A stretch of 64,000 bases of DNA from Rummeliibacillus suwonensis (GCF_007896435.1 NZ_VCBL01000001.1:2293078-2357077); one strand, 5' to 3'. Shown: positions 37,290 to 47,236, counted from the stretch's first letter. The notes: generated from the letters alone by a model not told the origin. Numbers and translations are program-made.

Positions 37290-38407
37290 TTGTTATCTCC
37301 CTGAAAAAGTAATTCTATAACATTCTTCATAGAAGCTTCCTCAATGTCCTCTGGTACTTCCTGACCATTCGTATAGTAAGCAAGTCCCTTCTTATATTTA
37401 ACCATTAAATTGATCATTGAGCCAATAGTATTTGTTTCATCTACCTTCGTAAATATTAATTTTTCCACTGAAAGCGCTAAAAATTGTTCGATGATCGTTG
37501 CCATATCACGTTCTTTTGCTGTCACAGATAAAACCAAGTAATTTTCAACATTATTTTCAACGTCAATTAATTGTTGCAAATCTTTTATATATTTTATTTC
37601 TTTATAATTTCGTCCAGCTGTATCGATAAAAATTAAATCCAGTCGCTCAAATTTTAATAGAGCCCTTTCATAATCTTCTTTGCCGTATACAATTTCTACT
37701 GGTGCTTGTAACAGATTTGCATAAGTTTTGAGTTGTTCAATTGCAGCGATCCGATACGTATCTGTGGTGATAAAACCTATTTTCTTTTTCTTTTTCAAGA
37801 CGGCATGCGCTGCCATTTTTGCAATGGTAGTCGTTTTACCAACGCCGGTTGGTCCTAATACATTAATATATTTCTTTTCATATGAAATACCGCCAAAAGG
37901 TAGTCCTTCCAGCAAATGAGCGAGTTGTTTTTGGGCTAACGCTTGTACTTCCTGCGGTGTTAGATTAGCCTTACTGTTTTTCACAATTGTAAAGAGCTCA
38001 TCACTTATTTGTGTGATGAGCTGGGGATTGATCTCCTGATGCTCTAATTGCTTAATAACAGTTGATAGTTCATCTGGATATTGTATGCTAGCAGATTGAC
38101 TTTGCATTGATTTCATCAATTTCTTTAAATCTGCTAGCTCTTGTTTGATCACTTTTGACGAATCTTCTGAAGCTTGTGACTCGAACATCACTGATTGCTG
38201 TACGGTCTTTGAAGAAAACGCCGGTTCTTTTATATCTGCCCGTTCAATTCCTGCTATTACCTCAAAGCTTTTCTTTTTGAACATGCCTAAAAAGCCTTTA
38301 GAATATACAACTTTTGAGCTTGTGATAATCGCATCATCACCTAAATCTGCTTGAACTTTTTTCATCGCAGCCGGCATGGATGATGCTGTGTATTTTTTCA
38401 TCTTCAT
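37286..38407 (-). CDS. flhF: Flagellar SRP-type GTPase FlhF
   Basis: SRP family GTPase marking sites of flagellar assembly. The 373 residues have the basic N-terminal B domain (MKMKKYTASSMPAAMKKVQADLG), an N domain, and the G domain with [35 protein letters not shown] and FTKVDET. Overlaps flhA by four bases upstream and flhG by four downstream. Confidence 0.97.
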   Translation of the reverse strand: MKMKKYTASSMPAAMKKVQADLGDDAIITSSKVVYSKGFLGMFKKKSFEVIAGIERADIKEPAFSSKTVQQSVMFESQASEDSSKVIKQELADLKKLMKSMQSQSASIQYPDELSTVIKQLEHQEINPQLITQISDELFTIVKNSKANLTPQEVQALAQKQLAHLLEGLPFGGISYEKKYINVLGPTGVGKTTTIAKMAAHAVLKKKKKIGFITTDTYRIAAIEQLKTYANLLQAPVEIVYGKEDYERALLKFERLDLIFIDTAGRNYKEIKYIKDLQQLIDVENNVENYLVLSVTAKERDMATIIEQFLALSVEKLIFTKVDETNTIGSMINLMVKYKKGLAYYTNGQEVPEDIEEASMKNVIELLFQGDNK

Positions 38408-40437
38408 TCAACGTTCACCACCCCAACACTTTGAATCTCAATAGATGATTCTAATTCATTATACGAAAGAATCGGAATTTGTGGGAAGTATCTTTCTGTT
38501 AATTGTCTTAAATACATTCGAACAGCTGGTGAACATAAAATAACCGGTGACTGTTCAAATAATGCAATACGCTCTACCTCTTTTGCAATCGATTCTAAAA
38601 TCATCTGAGAATCATTCGGATCCATCGCTAAATAATTACCGTGATCCGTTTGTTGAATACTATCAGCAATTATTTTTTCTACCTTTGCAGAGACAGTTAA
38701 TACTTTCAACTCTGTTTGTCCACCGGCATATTGTGTCGTAATTTGACGTGCTAATGATTGACGAACATACTCAGTCAAAACATCAATATCAGAAGTTAGT
38801 TTCGAATAGTCCGCTAATGTTTCAAAAATAACCGTTAAGTTTCGAACGGAAACATTTTCTTTCAGCAATTTTGCCAATACTTTTTGAATTTCACCAATTG
38901 ATAATGGGGTTGGTGTCAATTCTTCCACTAATATTGGTGCCGTTTCTTTTAAATGATCGATTAGCTGTTTTGTTTCTTGACGACCTAATAGTTCAGATGC
39001 ATTTGCACGAATAATTTCTGTTAAATGAGTCGATACAACGCTTGGTGGGTCGACAACTGTATATCCAAGCATCTCTGCTTCTTCTTTTACTTGCTCAGTA
39101 ATCCATTTTGCTGGTAAACCGAAAGATGGTTCTACAGTATCAATACCTTCTATTGAATCATCATCACCTGGGCTCATTGCTAAATAATGATCAAGTAATA
39201 ATTCACCATGCGCTAACTCATTTCCCTTAATCTTAATACGATATTCATTTGGTTGTAATTGAATATTATCTCGAATCCGAACAACAGGTATCACAATCCC
39301 CAATTCGAGTGCCAGCTGACGGCGTATCATCACGACACGATCCAACAGGTCCCCACCTTGTGTTGCATCTACTAATGGAATTAACCCGTAACCAAATTCA
39401 AATTCGATTGGATCCACATTCAGTAAATTGACAACATTTTCTGGGCTTTTCAAATTATCAGTTGTTTCAACCTCTTCTATTTGTTCAAGTTCTTCTAAAT
39501 CCTCTTTTGCTGCATGGCTCATACGATATGCCACAATTGCCAATATTGCGGCGATCGGAACTGTATATATAAACTTGATAGGTGTTACAACTCCAAGTAT
39601 GAATACTGTTCCTGCCGCTATGTAAATTAACATTGGATTCGCAAATAGCTGACTCGTAATATCTGTACTTAAATTTCCATCAGATGCAGCTCGTGTTACA
39701 ACAATACCTGTAGCAGTCGAAATAAGTAACGCCGGGATTTGCGATACAAGACCATCCCCAACCGTCAATGTAGTAAACAAATGAACTGCATCAGAAAAAT
39801 CCATATCCATTTGCACGATACCAATGATTAAACCAACGATTAAGTTAATCACCACAATAATCATTGCGGCGATCGCATCACCTTTTACGAACTTCGTAGC
39901 ACCATCCATTGAACCATAGAAATCGGCTTCGTTGCTCACCTTTTCACGGCGAAGTCTCGCGTCAGATTCGGAAATTAGGCCTGCGTTCAAATCAGCATCA
40001 ATCGCCATTTGTTTTCCGGGCATTGCATCCAAAGTAAAACGTGCGGCTACTTCTGAAACCCGCTCTGCCCCTTTTGTAATGACAATAAATTGGATAATCA
40101 CTAAAATAACGAATACGACTAGACCGACGAGTACATTACCCCCTACTACGAAGGTACCGAAAGTTTCTACAACATTCCCTGCATCTCCACCAGTTAAAAT
40201 CGCTCGAGTAGTCGAGACATTCAAACCTAAACGGAATAATGTTAATATTAATAATAGGGACGGGAAAATTGAAAATTCTAGTGCTTCTTTCATATTCATC
40301 GCTGTTAACAATACAAGTAATGCTAGCGTAATATTGATGATGATTAAAAAGCTTAACAACCATGGTGGTAAAGGGATGATAAGCATTGCAACAATCATAA
40401 TTACCGCAGCTAATACTCCTATGTCGCGAAATTTCAT
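38404..40437 (-). CDS. flhA: Flagellar export gate protein FlhA
   Basis: Proton-driven export gate ring of the flagellar type III system. The 677 residues have eight hydrophobic segments in the first half, the FHIPEP-type cytoplasmic loop (PGKQMAIDADLNAG, DARLRREKVSNEADFYGSMDGA) and a large soluble C-terminal domain binding chaperone-substrate complexes. AGGGAGG ribosome site. Between flhB and flhF. Confidence 0.98.
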   Translation of the reverse strand: MKFRDIGVLAAVIMIVAMLIIPLPPWLLSFLIIINITLALLVLLTAMNMKEALEFSIFPSLLLILTLFRLGLNVSTTRAILTGGDAGNVVETFGTFVVGGNVLVGLVVFVILVIIQFIVITKGAERVSEVAARFTLDAMPGKQMAIDADLNAGLISESDARLRREKVSNEADFYGSMDGATKFVKGDAIAAMIIVVINLIVGLIIGIVQMDMDFSDAVHLFTTLTVGDGLVSQIPALLISTATGIVVTRAASDGNLSTDITSQLFANPMLIYIAAGTVFILGVVTPIKFIYTVPIAAILAIVAYRMSHAAKEDLEELEQIEEVETTDNLKSPENVVNLLNVDPIEFEFGYGLIPLVDATQGGDLLDRVVMIRRQLALELGIVIPVVRIRDNIQLQPNEYRIKIKGNELAHGELLLDHYLAMSPGDDDSIEGIDTVEPSFGLPAKWITEQVKEEAEMLGYTVVDPPSVVSTHLTEIIRANASELLGRQETKQLIDHLKETAPILVEELTPTPLSIGEIQKVLAKLLKENVSVRNLTVIFETLADYSKLTSDIDVLTEYVRQSLARQITTQYAGGQTELKVLTVSAKVEKIIADSIQQTDHGNYLAMDPNDSQMILESIAKEVERIALFEQSPVILCSPAVRMYLRQLTERYFPQIPILSYNELESSIEIQSVGVVNVE

Positions 40438-40461
40438 GTTTGTCCCTCCCGAATTAAATCT

Positions 40462-41547
40462 TTATATTTTTCTTTTAACACGATATACATATGCTAAAAC
40501 CTCAGCTACAGCTTTAAAAAATTCATCTGGGATACGTTGTCCAATTTCGACTTGATCGTACATAGCACGAGCTAAAGGCCGATTTTCCACCATTACCACA
40601 TCATTTTCTTTTGCAATCAGCTTAATCTTTTGAGCGATGAAATCTGTCCCTTTAGCGACTACTTTTGGGGCATCCATTGTTTCTTCATCATATTTTAAAG
40701 CAATAGCGTAGTGAGTTGGGTTTGTAATAACAACATCAGCTTGTGGGACTTCTTGCATCATACGACGCATCGCCATTTCACGTTGACGTTGTTTGATTTT
40801 AGACTTGATGAGAGGATCACCCTCGGTATTCTTATATTCATCTTTAATATCTTGTTTGGACATTTTTAAGTTCTTTTCATATTCGAATTTTTGGTAGAAA
40901 TAATCGAGAACAGCGATGAATAAAAGAACGATAGATGCTGCAATCCCCATTAATACAGTAAGCTTTGAAACCGTTATGAGCGCTGCCCATGGTGACTTAA
41001 ATGATAAACTTAAGACATTGCTAATGTTTATCCATAAAATCATTGTCGTTACTGTACCAATTAATGAAATTTTTAATACAGATTTTAGTAATTCTATCAA
41101 AGCTCTAGTAGAGAATAATCTCTTAATTCCTTTGACTGGATCAAGCTTTGTTAAATCAAATTTTAACGGTTCTGTTGTAAATAAAAGACCAAATTGCAGG
41201 AAGTTTCCTATAACCCCTGCAATAACTGCAATAGCCATGATCGGCAATATGATGACAGCCATTTCAGATAGAACTTCTTTGTAAACTTTTACGACTAACT
41301 CTATAGATAATGTATCAACTCTCATATATTTTGAGAAAGTTTGACTAAAAAAGGACATGATTCCATCACGCATAAAAGATGCTGCTATCAATAAAAAAAG
41401 AAATACCGATAATAATACAAGTGCGCTTGTTACATCTTGACTCTTTAATATTTGACCTTTTTTACGAGCATCTTGACGTTTCTTAGGTGTGGCTTTTTCT
41501 GTTTTCTCTCCTGCAAAAAATTGCAGGTCCAACTGAAGCAATTGCAT
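40462..41547 (-). CDS. flhB: Flagellar export switch protein FlhB
   Basis: Switches export from rod/hook to filament substrates. The 361 residues have an N-terminal DLQFFAGEKTEKATPKKRQDARKKGQ, four transmembrane segments and the autocleavage motif NPTH at 276-279 in the C-terminal domain. I chose ATG 41547 (AGGTGG eight bases upstream); GTG at 41559 overlapping the fliR stop is a possible alternative. Confidence 0.97.
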   Translation of the reverse strand: MQLLQLDLQFFAGEKTEKATPKKRQDARKKGQILKSQDVTSALVLLSVFLFLLIAASFMRDGIMSFFSQTFSKYMRVDTLSIELVVKVYKEVLSEMAVIILPIMAIAVIAGVIGNFLQFGLLFTTEPLKFDLTKLDPVKGIKRLFSTRALIELLKSVLKISLIGTVTTMILWINISNVLSLSFKSPWAALITVSKLTVLMGIAASIVLLFIAVLDYFYQKFEYEKNLKMSKQDIKDEYKNTEGDPLIKSKIKQRQREMAMRRMMQEVPQADVVITNPTHYAIALKYDEETMDAPKVVAKGTDFIAQKIKLIAKENDVVMVENRPLARAMYDQVEIGQRIPDEFFKAVAEVLAYVYRVKRKI

Positions 41548-41548
41548 C

Positions 41549-42325
41549 TTATCCACCACCTAAAAGAGCCATAAAATCTCGCATACTAATCATCATAAAA
41601 TTGAATAGCTTTTCCATTACTGCAACCATCACACCTAACATAACGATCAGTACGATAAAACTTACACCGATTTTAACGGGAAAACCAACAACAAATATGT
41701 TTAATTGCGGTACTGTTCGTGCTGTAATACCTAAAGCAATATCAACTAAAAATAATGTTGCTACTATCGGAACTGACATTTGAAAAGCAATGCCAAAAAG
41801 TGTACCAAATGTTTTTAGCACAAATTGTGGTAAATCACCAGATCCGAATGCCGGCCACACATGATCCATTGGAATATACTGATAACTATAAAAAATTCCA
41901 TCTAAGATTAAATGATGACCATCCGTTCCTAACAATACAAGAAGAGCTAAAATATTAAAAAATTGGCCTAACAATGGGCTTTGTGCGCCTGTTTGTGGAT
42001 CAATTACATTGGCAATAGCAAATCCCATTTGGAAATCAACAAATCCTCCTGCAATTTGAATAGCCGCCATAATCATATAAGCAATAAGTCCTATTGAAAG
42101 ACCAACAACGGCCTCCTTCATGATTAACAATATGTATTCTCCATTAACTTCAAATGGTTTTACATCCATCGTATAATACATCATCCAAGACAAGACTACC
42201 GCAAGCGTAATTCTTACTTTGGTTGGAATCGTTTTATAAGAAAAAAATGGAACCGTTATAAAAAAAGCAGAAATTCTTACGAGAATCAGAAGAAAGACGG
42301 TTGTTTTCGGAACTAATTCTTCCAT
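41549..42325 (-). CDS. fliR: Flagellar export protein FliR
   Basis: Part of the FliP5-Q4-R1 export channel. The 258 residues form six hydrophobic helices with the conserved AIQIAGGFVDFQMGFAIANVIDPQTG loop segments (FVDFQMGFA, DPQTG). Standard length. Four bases after fliQ. Confidence 0.97.
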   Translation of the reverse strand: MEELVPKTTVFLLILVRISAFFITVPFFSYKTIPTKVRITLAVVLSWMMYYTMDVKPFEVNGEYILLIMKEAVVGLSIGLIAYMIMAAIQIAGGFVDFQMGFAIANVIDPQTGAQSPLLGQFFNILALLVLLGTDGHHLILDGIFYSYQYIPMDHVWPAFGSGDLPQFVLKTFGTLFGIAFQMSVPIVATLFLVDIALGITARTVPQLNIFVVGFPVKIGVSFIVLIVMLGVMVAVMEKLFNFMMISMRDFMALLGGG

Positions 42326-42329
42326 TCTA

Positions 42330-42599
42330 TCACCCTATAAAACGTCCTAAATTTTCAAATATATCCTTTGTGTAGGAAGTCATTTTGGTAAGCATCCAGG
42401 GACCGAAAAAGATAATAGCAACAAGTACTGCAATAATTTTGGGTACAAAAGCAAGTGTTTGCTCCTGAATTTGAGTAGTTGCTTGAAAAATACTGACTAA
42501 AAGACCAACAACTAATGCAACAAGTAATAACGGACCTGATACAAGCAATATTACTTTTATCGCTTCTTCTGCGATTTTGATGACCGTTTCTGCTGTCAT
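42330..42599 (-). CDS. fliQ: Flagellar export protein FliQ
   Basis: Small two-helix subunit of the export channel. The 89 residues MTAETVIKIAEEAIKVILLVSGP...ATTQIQEQTLAFVPKI show the family core (IQEQTLAFVPK). Length is canonical. Confidence 0.97.
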   Translation of the reverse strand: MTAETVIKIAEEAIKVILLVSGPLLLVALVVGLLVSIFQATTQIQEQTLAFVPKIIAVLVAIIFFGPWMLTKMTSYTKDIFENLGRFIG

Positions 42600-42612
42600 G
42601 TTTTTTCATCCC

Positions 42613-43281
42613 CTAAAAACTTTCTAATAGTGACTTCACTACAAGATACCAACCATCCACCAAAATAAATAATAATATCTTGAATGGCAATGAAATCATT
42701 ACTGGTGGTAGCATCATCATCCCCATCGACATAAGAACACTTGCTACAATCATATCGATTACTAAGAACGGTATAAATATCATAAAGCCCATTTGAAACG
42801 CCGTTTTCAACTCACTTATCGCAAATGCTGGAACCATTGTTGTAAGTGGAATATCTTTAATAGTTTTGGGACGTTCTTTTGCTCCAGAATATTTCAAAAA
42901 TAAGTCTAAATCTTTTTGTCTTGTATGCTTGCTCATAAATTCTTTGAAAGGTTCACTTGCTTTTGAGTAAGCTTCATCCAATGTGATTTTTTCGTCGAAT
43001 AATGGTTGCAACGCGTTCTTGTTTACATCTTGAAAAGTGGGTGCCATGATGAAAAATGTCAAAAATAATGCTAAACCAACGATTACTTGGTTTGGTGGCA
43101 TTTGTTGTGTTGCCAATGCTGTCCGTACAAAAGATAAAACGATAACGATTCGTGTAAAACACGTCATTAAGATCAAAATGCTTGGTGCTAACGATAAAAC
43201 GGTCAGCAACAGCATCAATTTAACAGATGCAGAAACATTTGCTGGATTGCTATTGGAGAAGTAATTAACAAAATCACTCAT
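42613..43281 (-). CDS. fliP: Flagellar export protein FliP
   Basis: Main subunit of the export channel. The 222 residues contain SFVRTALATQQMPPNQVIVGLALFLTFF (key part ATQQMPPNQV) and the C-terminal helices with MGMMMLPPVMISLPFKILLF. As in B. subtilis (221 residues) there is no long cleavable signal sequence. Overlaps fliO by four bases. Confidence 0.97.
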   Translation of the reverse strand: MSDFVNYFSNSNPANVSASVKLMLLLTVLSLAPSILILMTCFTRIVIVLSFVRTALATQQMPPNQVIVGLALFLTFFIMAPTFQDVNKNALQPLFDEKITLDEAYSKASEPFKEFMSKHTRQKDLDLFLKYSGAKERPKTIKDIPLTTMVPAFAISELKTAFQMGFMIFIPFLVIDMIVASVLMSMGMMMLPPVMISLPFKILLFILVDGWYLVVKSLLESF

Positions 43282-43949
43282 TCATTTTCCCGCTCCTTCT
43301 GCTTCCAGTCTTCTAATTCTTTCTGGCGATCCTGTTGGATTTCTGATAATCGCTTTTGAAGTTCTTGATTAAAGTCTTCATTTGATAAATCTGCATCCTT
43401 TTCAGCGTGTCTTCCCTTCCACTTCGAAATCATTTCGGCAACGTAAGGCACTTGTGCTGTCAACTCTTGTTTATCATTATATAAATCTAACAATCGCTCT
43501 TTTTCTTCCTTGTCGGTAATTTCTTTTAAAATATTGACATCATCACCTACACCAACTAAATACAACGATTCTCCTATTTTAAGAAGTTGCACTGATTTTT
43601 GCTGGCCAAGAGATATACCACCTAAATTTTGCATTAACTGACTTTGTTGATATTTGTTGTTGCGGCTATTAACGAATTTAAGAACACCATAAAGCAAGGC
43701 AATCACAAAAATCAGCGCTAATACCATTTTTACGTAATCCCATACAGAAAAGCCAACAGCTGTCGACCGATCTTTTTGATCGACAGCTGACGTTGAATCA
43801 TTTTTGCATGCATCTGGATTTTTGTAGCAATCATTTACAGAATCATTAGAATCTGCATAGACGACCGTATCAGTTTGAAATGGTTGACTAGAAAAAATGA
43901 TCAAAAAGGATGCACACAATATCAGTTTCAAAAATGTTCTGTAAAGCAT
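43278..43949 (-). CDS. fliO: Flagellar biosynthetic protein FliO (FliZ)
   Basis: Assists FliP assembly. The 223 residues have a signal peptide (about 1-32), a short outside segment containing two cysteines, C41 and C48 (DCYKNPDAC), a transmembrane helix (about 70-90), the FliO domain (NLGGISLGQQKSVQLLKIGESLYLVGVGDDVNIL, key parts LGQQKSVQL and LVGVGD) and a long charged helix at the C-terminus. The cysteine pair could form a disulfide outside the cell. Directly after cheY. Confidence 0.93.
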   Translation of the reverse strand: MLYRTFLKLILCASFLIIFSSQPFQTDTVVYADSNDSVNDCYKNPDACKNDSTSAVDQKDRSTAVGFSVWDYVKMVLALIFVIALLYGVLKFVNSRNNKYQQSQLMQNLGGISLGQQKSVQLLKIGESLYLVGVGDDVNILKEITDKEEKERLLDLYNDKQELTAQVPYVAEMISKWKGRHAEKDADLSNEDFNQELQKRLSEIQQDRQKELEDWKQKERENE

Positions 43950-43953
43950 TCTA

Positions 43954-44316
43954 TTAACCTAACGCTTTTTGGATGGCTTCAATTACTCTATCAGCTTGGA
44001 ATGGTTTTACAATAAAGTCTTTTGCACCAGCTTGAATAGCATCGATAACCATTGCTTGTTGTCCCATTGCTGAACACATGATAATAATGGCATTAGCATC
44101 TTGTTGTTTAATAGCTTTTAATGCTGCAATACCATCCATTTCTGGCATTGTGATATCCATTGTCACTAAATCTGGTTTCAACTCTCCATATTTCTCCACT
44201 GCTTGTGCTCCGTCACTAGCCTCTCCAACAACTTCAAAGCCATTTTTAGTTAAAATGTCTTTGATCATCATGCGCATAAAAGCTGCATCGTCTACAATTA
44301 AAATACGTTTTGCCAT
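43954..44316 (-). CDS. cheY: Chemotaxis response regulator CheY
   Basis: Receiver-only regulator; phosphorylated CheY binds FliM/FliY at the motor. The 120 residues start MAKRILIVDDAAFMR with Asp9-Asp10, phosphorylated D54 in VTMDITMPEM, Ser/Lys switch residues in MCSAMGQ and DFIVKPF. ATG 44316 has GGAGGAG upstream and follows fliY by 22 bases. As in B. subtilis it lies between fliY and fliO. Confidence 0.98.
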   Translation of the reverse strand: MAKRILIVDDAAFMRMMIKDILTKNGFEVVGEASDGAQAVEKYGELKPDLVTMDITMPEMDGIAALKAIKQQDANAIIIMCSAMGQQAMVIDAIQAGAKDFIVKPFQADRVIEAIQKALG

Positions 44317-44338
44317 GCTTAACTCCTCCAATGAATAA

Positions 44339-45544
44339 CTATTTAAGATTATTAAGTCGATCCGCTTTACTTAAGATATCTGTAATACGAACACCAAAGT
44401 TTTCATCGATTACAACAACCTCACCTTTAGCTACTAGCCTACTATTGACTAGAATATCTACTGGCTCACCAGCTAATTTATCTAATTCAATAATTGAACC
44501 ACTCGCTAGCTCTAAAATTTCTTGAACGGAACGCTTCGTACGTCCTAATTCAACAGTAACTTGTAGTGGTATGTCAAGTAGCATATTTAAATTTCTAGCT
44601 TCTGCTTGTTTTAAATTAGTATTTTCAAAGCTTGCAAACTGCGCTTGTTGCACATTCACAGGTTGTTGCGGTGCTTGATGCTGCATTGTATATGGTTGTT
44701 CATACATTGGTTGCGCAGGTTGTTGTCTTGCCGCTATTGTTTCTTCCTGAATTGGCGCTTGTGCTGGCGCTGCAGAAGGCTGAGCTTGCTGTTGTACTGG
44801 TGGCTTCCCTTCTGGAACCGCAGTCGCTGTAACAGCCGCTTCCTCTTGTCCAGGATTCATTAATTGTTTCACTAAAGATTTACTAAATTCTAAAGGTAAC
44901 AATTGCATGATGTTTGAATCGATTAAATCACCAATCTTCAACCGGAATGACACTTTTACAAGTAATTTATCTGAAGGGATATTGTCGGTTCCCTCATCTT
45001 TGGAAATATTCATCAAGTCGATTGTTGGTGGAGAGATATCCACTTTCTTATTAAAGATTGTTGACATAGATGTAGCGGCTGATCCCATCATTTGATTCAT
45101 CGCTTCTTGAACAGCACTCAAGTGAATTTCACCTAAATCTTCTGAAGGTGTATGTCCATCTCCGCCTAACATTAAATCTGCGATAATCGCTGCATCAGAT
45201 TGCTTGATAACAAGCAGATTCGTTCCCATTAATCCTGTAGTATATTCAACTTGAATAGCGACATAGGGATGTGGAAATTCTTCTTCCAAATTATCGCGGT
45301 TAATCATACTAATTGTAGGCGTTGTGATTTCAACTTTTTGCCCTAATAATGAAGACAATGCAGTGGCAGAACTTCCAAAGGAAATATTTCCAATCTCTCC
45401 AAGTGCATCTTGAGACATTGTATCCAAATAATCATTTACATTATATTTTTCCTGAGAAGACGGTTCGTTATCTGTTTTATTGATAGATTCGCCTTTTAAT
45501 AGGGCTTCAATTTCTTCTTGTGAGAGCATATCATCACTCATCAT
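44339..45544 (-). CDS. fliY: Flagellar switch phosphatase FliY (FliN/CheC fusion)
   Basis: Motor switch protein with CheY-P phosphatase activity. The 401 residues start with a CheY-binding peptide (MLSQEEIEALL), continue with two CheC-like active sites (LGEIGNISFGSSATAL and VQEAMNQMMGSAATSM), a Gln/Pro/Ala-rich linker (about 240-310), and a C-terminal FliN/SpoA domain (VELGRTKRSVQEILEL). Two adjacent ATGs; overlaps the fliM stop. Confidence 0.97.
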   Translation of the reverse strand: MMSDDMLSQEEIEALLKGESINKTDNEPSSQEKYNVNDYLDTMSQDALGEIGNISFGSSATALSSLLGQKVEITTPTISMINRDNLEEEFPHPYVAIQVEYTTGLMGTNLLVIKQSDAAIIADLMLGGDGHTPSEDLGEIHLSAVQEAMNQMMGSAATSMSTIFNKKVDISPPTIDLMNISKDEGTDNIPSDKLLVKVSFRLKIGDLIDSNIMQLLPLEFSKSLVKQLMNPGQEEAAVTATAVPEGKPPVQQQAQPSAAPAQAPIQEETIAARQQPAQPMYEQPYTMQHQAPQQPVNVQQAQFASFENTNLKQAEARNLNMLLDIPLQVTVELGRTKRSVQEILELASGSIIELDKLAGEPVDILVNSRLVAKGEVVVIDENFGVRITDILSKADRLNNLK

Positions 45545-46529
45545 CGTCTCCTCCTTTCAAAGACTCTATTACTTGCACAGCCATCCTAGTTTTTAGCTTA
45601 CCTGGTTGGACTGTAAACTTAGGAATACCTCCTACATTTAACACCAGTGGTTGACTAATTTTTTGATCTAACTGAATGACATCACCAAATTGCAACATGA
45701 GAAAATCTTCAATGCTTATTTCAGTAGTTCCTAGTTCAGCAATAACCTCCAATTCAGATTGCTTCACACGTCTTTCGATAATAGCCGTTTGCTCTGGTGA
45801 CAGTTCTTTTTTGTTTGATTGCATCCAGTAGCGAACAGACAAGTTCGGGACGATTGGCTCTAGTACAACATGAGGGATACAAATGTTAATCATACCGCTT
45901 GTCTCACCTATAATCGAGTTAAACGAAATAACAACGACTGTTTCATTCGGTGAAATCATTTGTAAAAACTGCGGATTTACTTCTAGTTCCGTCAATATTG
46001 GATCTATATCCGCAATATTGACCCAAGCCTCTCGTAAATTATCAAAAGAACGTTCAAATAGGTTTGTCATAATCTTTGTTTCAATTTCCGTTAGATTGTC
46101 AACGTTGCTATGACTGGCTCCCGTTCCTCCCATCAACCTGTCTAACATAGAATACGCAATATTAGGGTTGATTTCCATTAAGATATTACCATCTAAAGGA
46201 GGGACTTCAAATACATTGATCAAAGTCATATTCGGAATCGAACGAATAAACTCTTCAAATGGTATTTGATCGACTGATGCGACTGTAATTTGCACATATG
46301 TTCTTAGCTGGGCCGAGAAAAAAGTTGTGAGTAAACGTGCAAAGTTTTCGTGTATTCGGGTTAAACTGCGAATCTGATCTTTTGAGAAGCGAAGAGCACG
46401 TTTGAAGTCATAGACTTTGACCTTTTTTGCCTCCTCATCTTTCTTAATATCATCCGCCGTCATTTCCCCTGTTGATAATGCAGATAAAAGCGCATCAATC
46501 TCGGATTGTGATAACACATCTCCTGCCAT
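45534..46529 (-). CDS. fliM: Flagellar motor switch protein FliM
   Basis: C-ring protein receiving CheY-P. The 331 residues contain the N-terminal CheY-binding LSQSEIDALLSAL, the CheC-like middle domain with LDRLMGGTG and the C-terminal SpoA domain (IAELGTTEISIEDFLMLQFGDVIQLD, key part ISIEDFLMLQ). Strong GGAGGTGGG ribosome site. Confidence 0.98.
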   Translation of the reverse strand: MAGDVLSQSEIDALLSALSTGEMTADDIKKDEEAKKVKVYDFKRALRFSKDQIRSLTRIHENFARLLTTFFSAQLRTYVQITVASVDQIPFEEFIRSIPNMTLINVFEVPPLDGNILMEINPNIAYSMLDRLMGGTGASHSNVDNLTEIETKIMTNLFERSFDNLREAWVNIADIDPILTELEVNPQFLQMISPNETVVVISFNSIIGETSGMINICIPHVVLEPIVPNLSVRYWMQSNKKELSPEQTAIIERRVKQSELEVIAELGTTEISIEDFLMLQFGDVIQLDQKISQPLVLNVGGIPKFTVQPGKLKTRMAVQVIESLKGGDDDE

Positions 46530-46561
46530 TTTCCCACCTCCATTACGATTCTAATTATGTC

Positions 46562-46990
46562 TTACTGAATGATGTACGAAGTAAAATATACTTGTTGTAC
46601 TTCACCATCTTGCATTAAATCATTGATTTTCGTCTTTAATGTATTTCTAAGCATCTCTTTCCCTGACTTGCTTTCTAAATCTTTTTTCGTCATCTCTGAC
46701 AATTCCTCGATCAAGATACTTTTTACTTGGAAATCACGTTTTGTCAATTCCTCCGCTGCATCTTTACTTGTTGTCTGGATTTTAAGAGCTATTTTTATAT
46801 AATTATCATCGGCGATATTCGTTGTAATTTCCTCCACATCAACTGAAGATTCAACGATATCATCAATGTTTTGCACTTCAGTTGCTGAACCCTTATTCAA
46901 TTGGGTAACAACAACTACTGCTACAACACCTATAAGTGTAATAGAAACTAAAATGATCAACATAATGGTTAATAATTTGTTATTCTTCAT
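46562..46990 (-). CDS. fliL: Flagellar stator-associated protein FliL
   Basis: Single-span membrane protein supporting stators. The 142 residues start MKNNKLLTIMLIILVSITLIG (one transmembrane helix) and end with the FliL domain (YIKIALKIQTTS, MLRNTLKTKINDLM). I chose ATG 46990, six bases after GAGGTG; a GTG in that site would add three residues. The start lies inside the swrD end. Confidence 0.96.
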   Translation of the reverse strand: MKNNKLLTIMLIILVSITLIGVVAVVVVTQLNKGSATEVQNIDDIVESSVDVEEITTNIADDNYIKIALKIQTTSKDAAEELTKRDFQVKSILIEELSEMTKKDLESKSGKEMLRNTLKTKINDLMQDGEVQQVYFTSYIIQ

Positions 46991-47201
46991 CTTCTTCACC
47001 TCTCAAGTACGGGTTTGATAGGAGTTGTACACTACGATAAAATTCGATTATTTTTTTTTGAACTTCATCCTTCGTTTCTAACACAACATATTTTCGCCCG
47101 GTCGTTAACGTGATTGTCGTATCAGGAAACTCCTCGACCGATTCTATGTATAAAGCATTTAATGAGAACGGTTTTTTATTTAGTTTCGTCAGTGCAATCA
47201 T
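46980..47201 (-). CDS. swrD: Swarming motility protein SwrD (FlbD/YlzI family)
   Basis: FlbD-family protein; in B. subtilis SwrD raises flagellar torque. The 73 residues MIALTKLNKKPFSLNALYIESVEE...DTTITLTTGRKYVV match the family start to end. ATG 47201 has no adjacent ribosome site; instead a 7-bp GC hairpin (GGGCCGG/CCCGGCC) lies ten bases upstream and an AAGGAAGGGGG stretch lies before the hairpin. An in-frame TTG 18 codons earlier is unlikely to be used. Confidence 0.92.
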   Translation of the reverse strand: MIALTKLNKKPFSLNALYIESVEEFPDTTITLTTGRKYVVLETKDEVQKKIIEFYRSVQLLSNPYLRGEEDEE

Positions 47202-47210
47202 AGGATGTAA

Positions 47211-47236
47211 GGGCCGGGTGTAAAAAGAGCCGGCCC
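47211..47236 (-). other. GC-rich hairpin immediately upstream of swrD
   Basis: Transcript GGGCCGG, a 12-base loop, CCCGGCC, in otherwise AT-rich surroundings, between a purine-rich ribosome-site-like stretch and the ATG. Confidence 0.65.

Noticed and set aside
39932-40555. 207-codon open frame on the plus strand opposite flhA/flhB
   Set aside because: It lies entirely over a well-conserved membrane protein gene, has no ribosome site and a composition expected from the reverse complement of hydrophobic codons.
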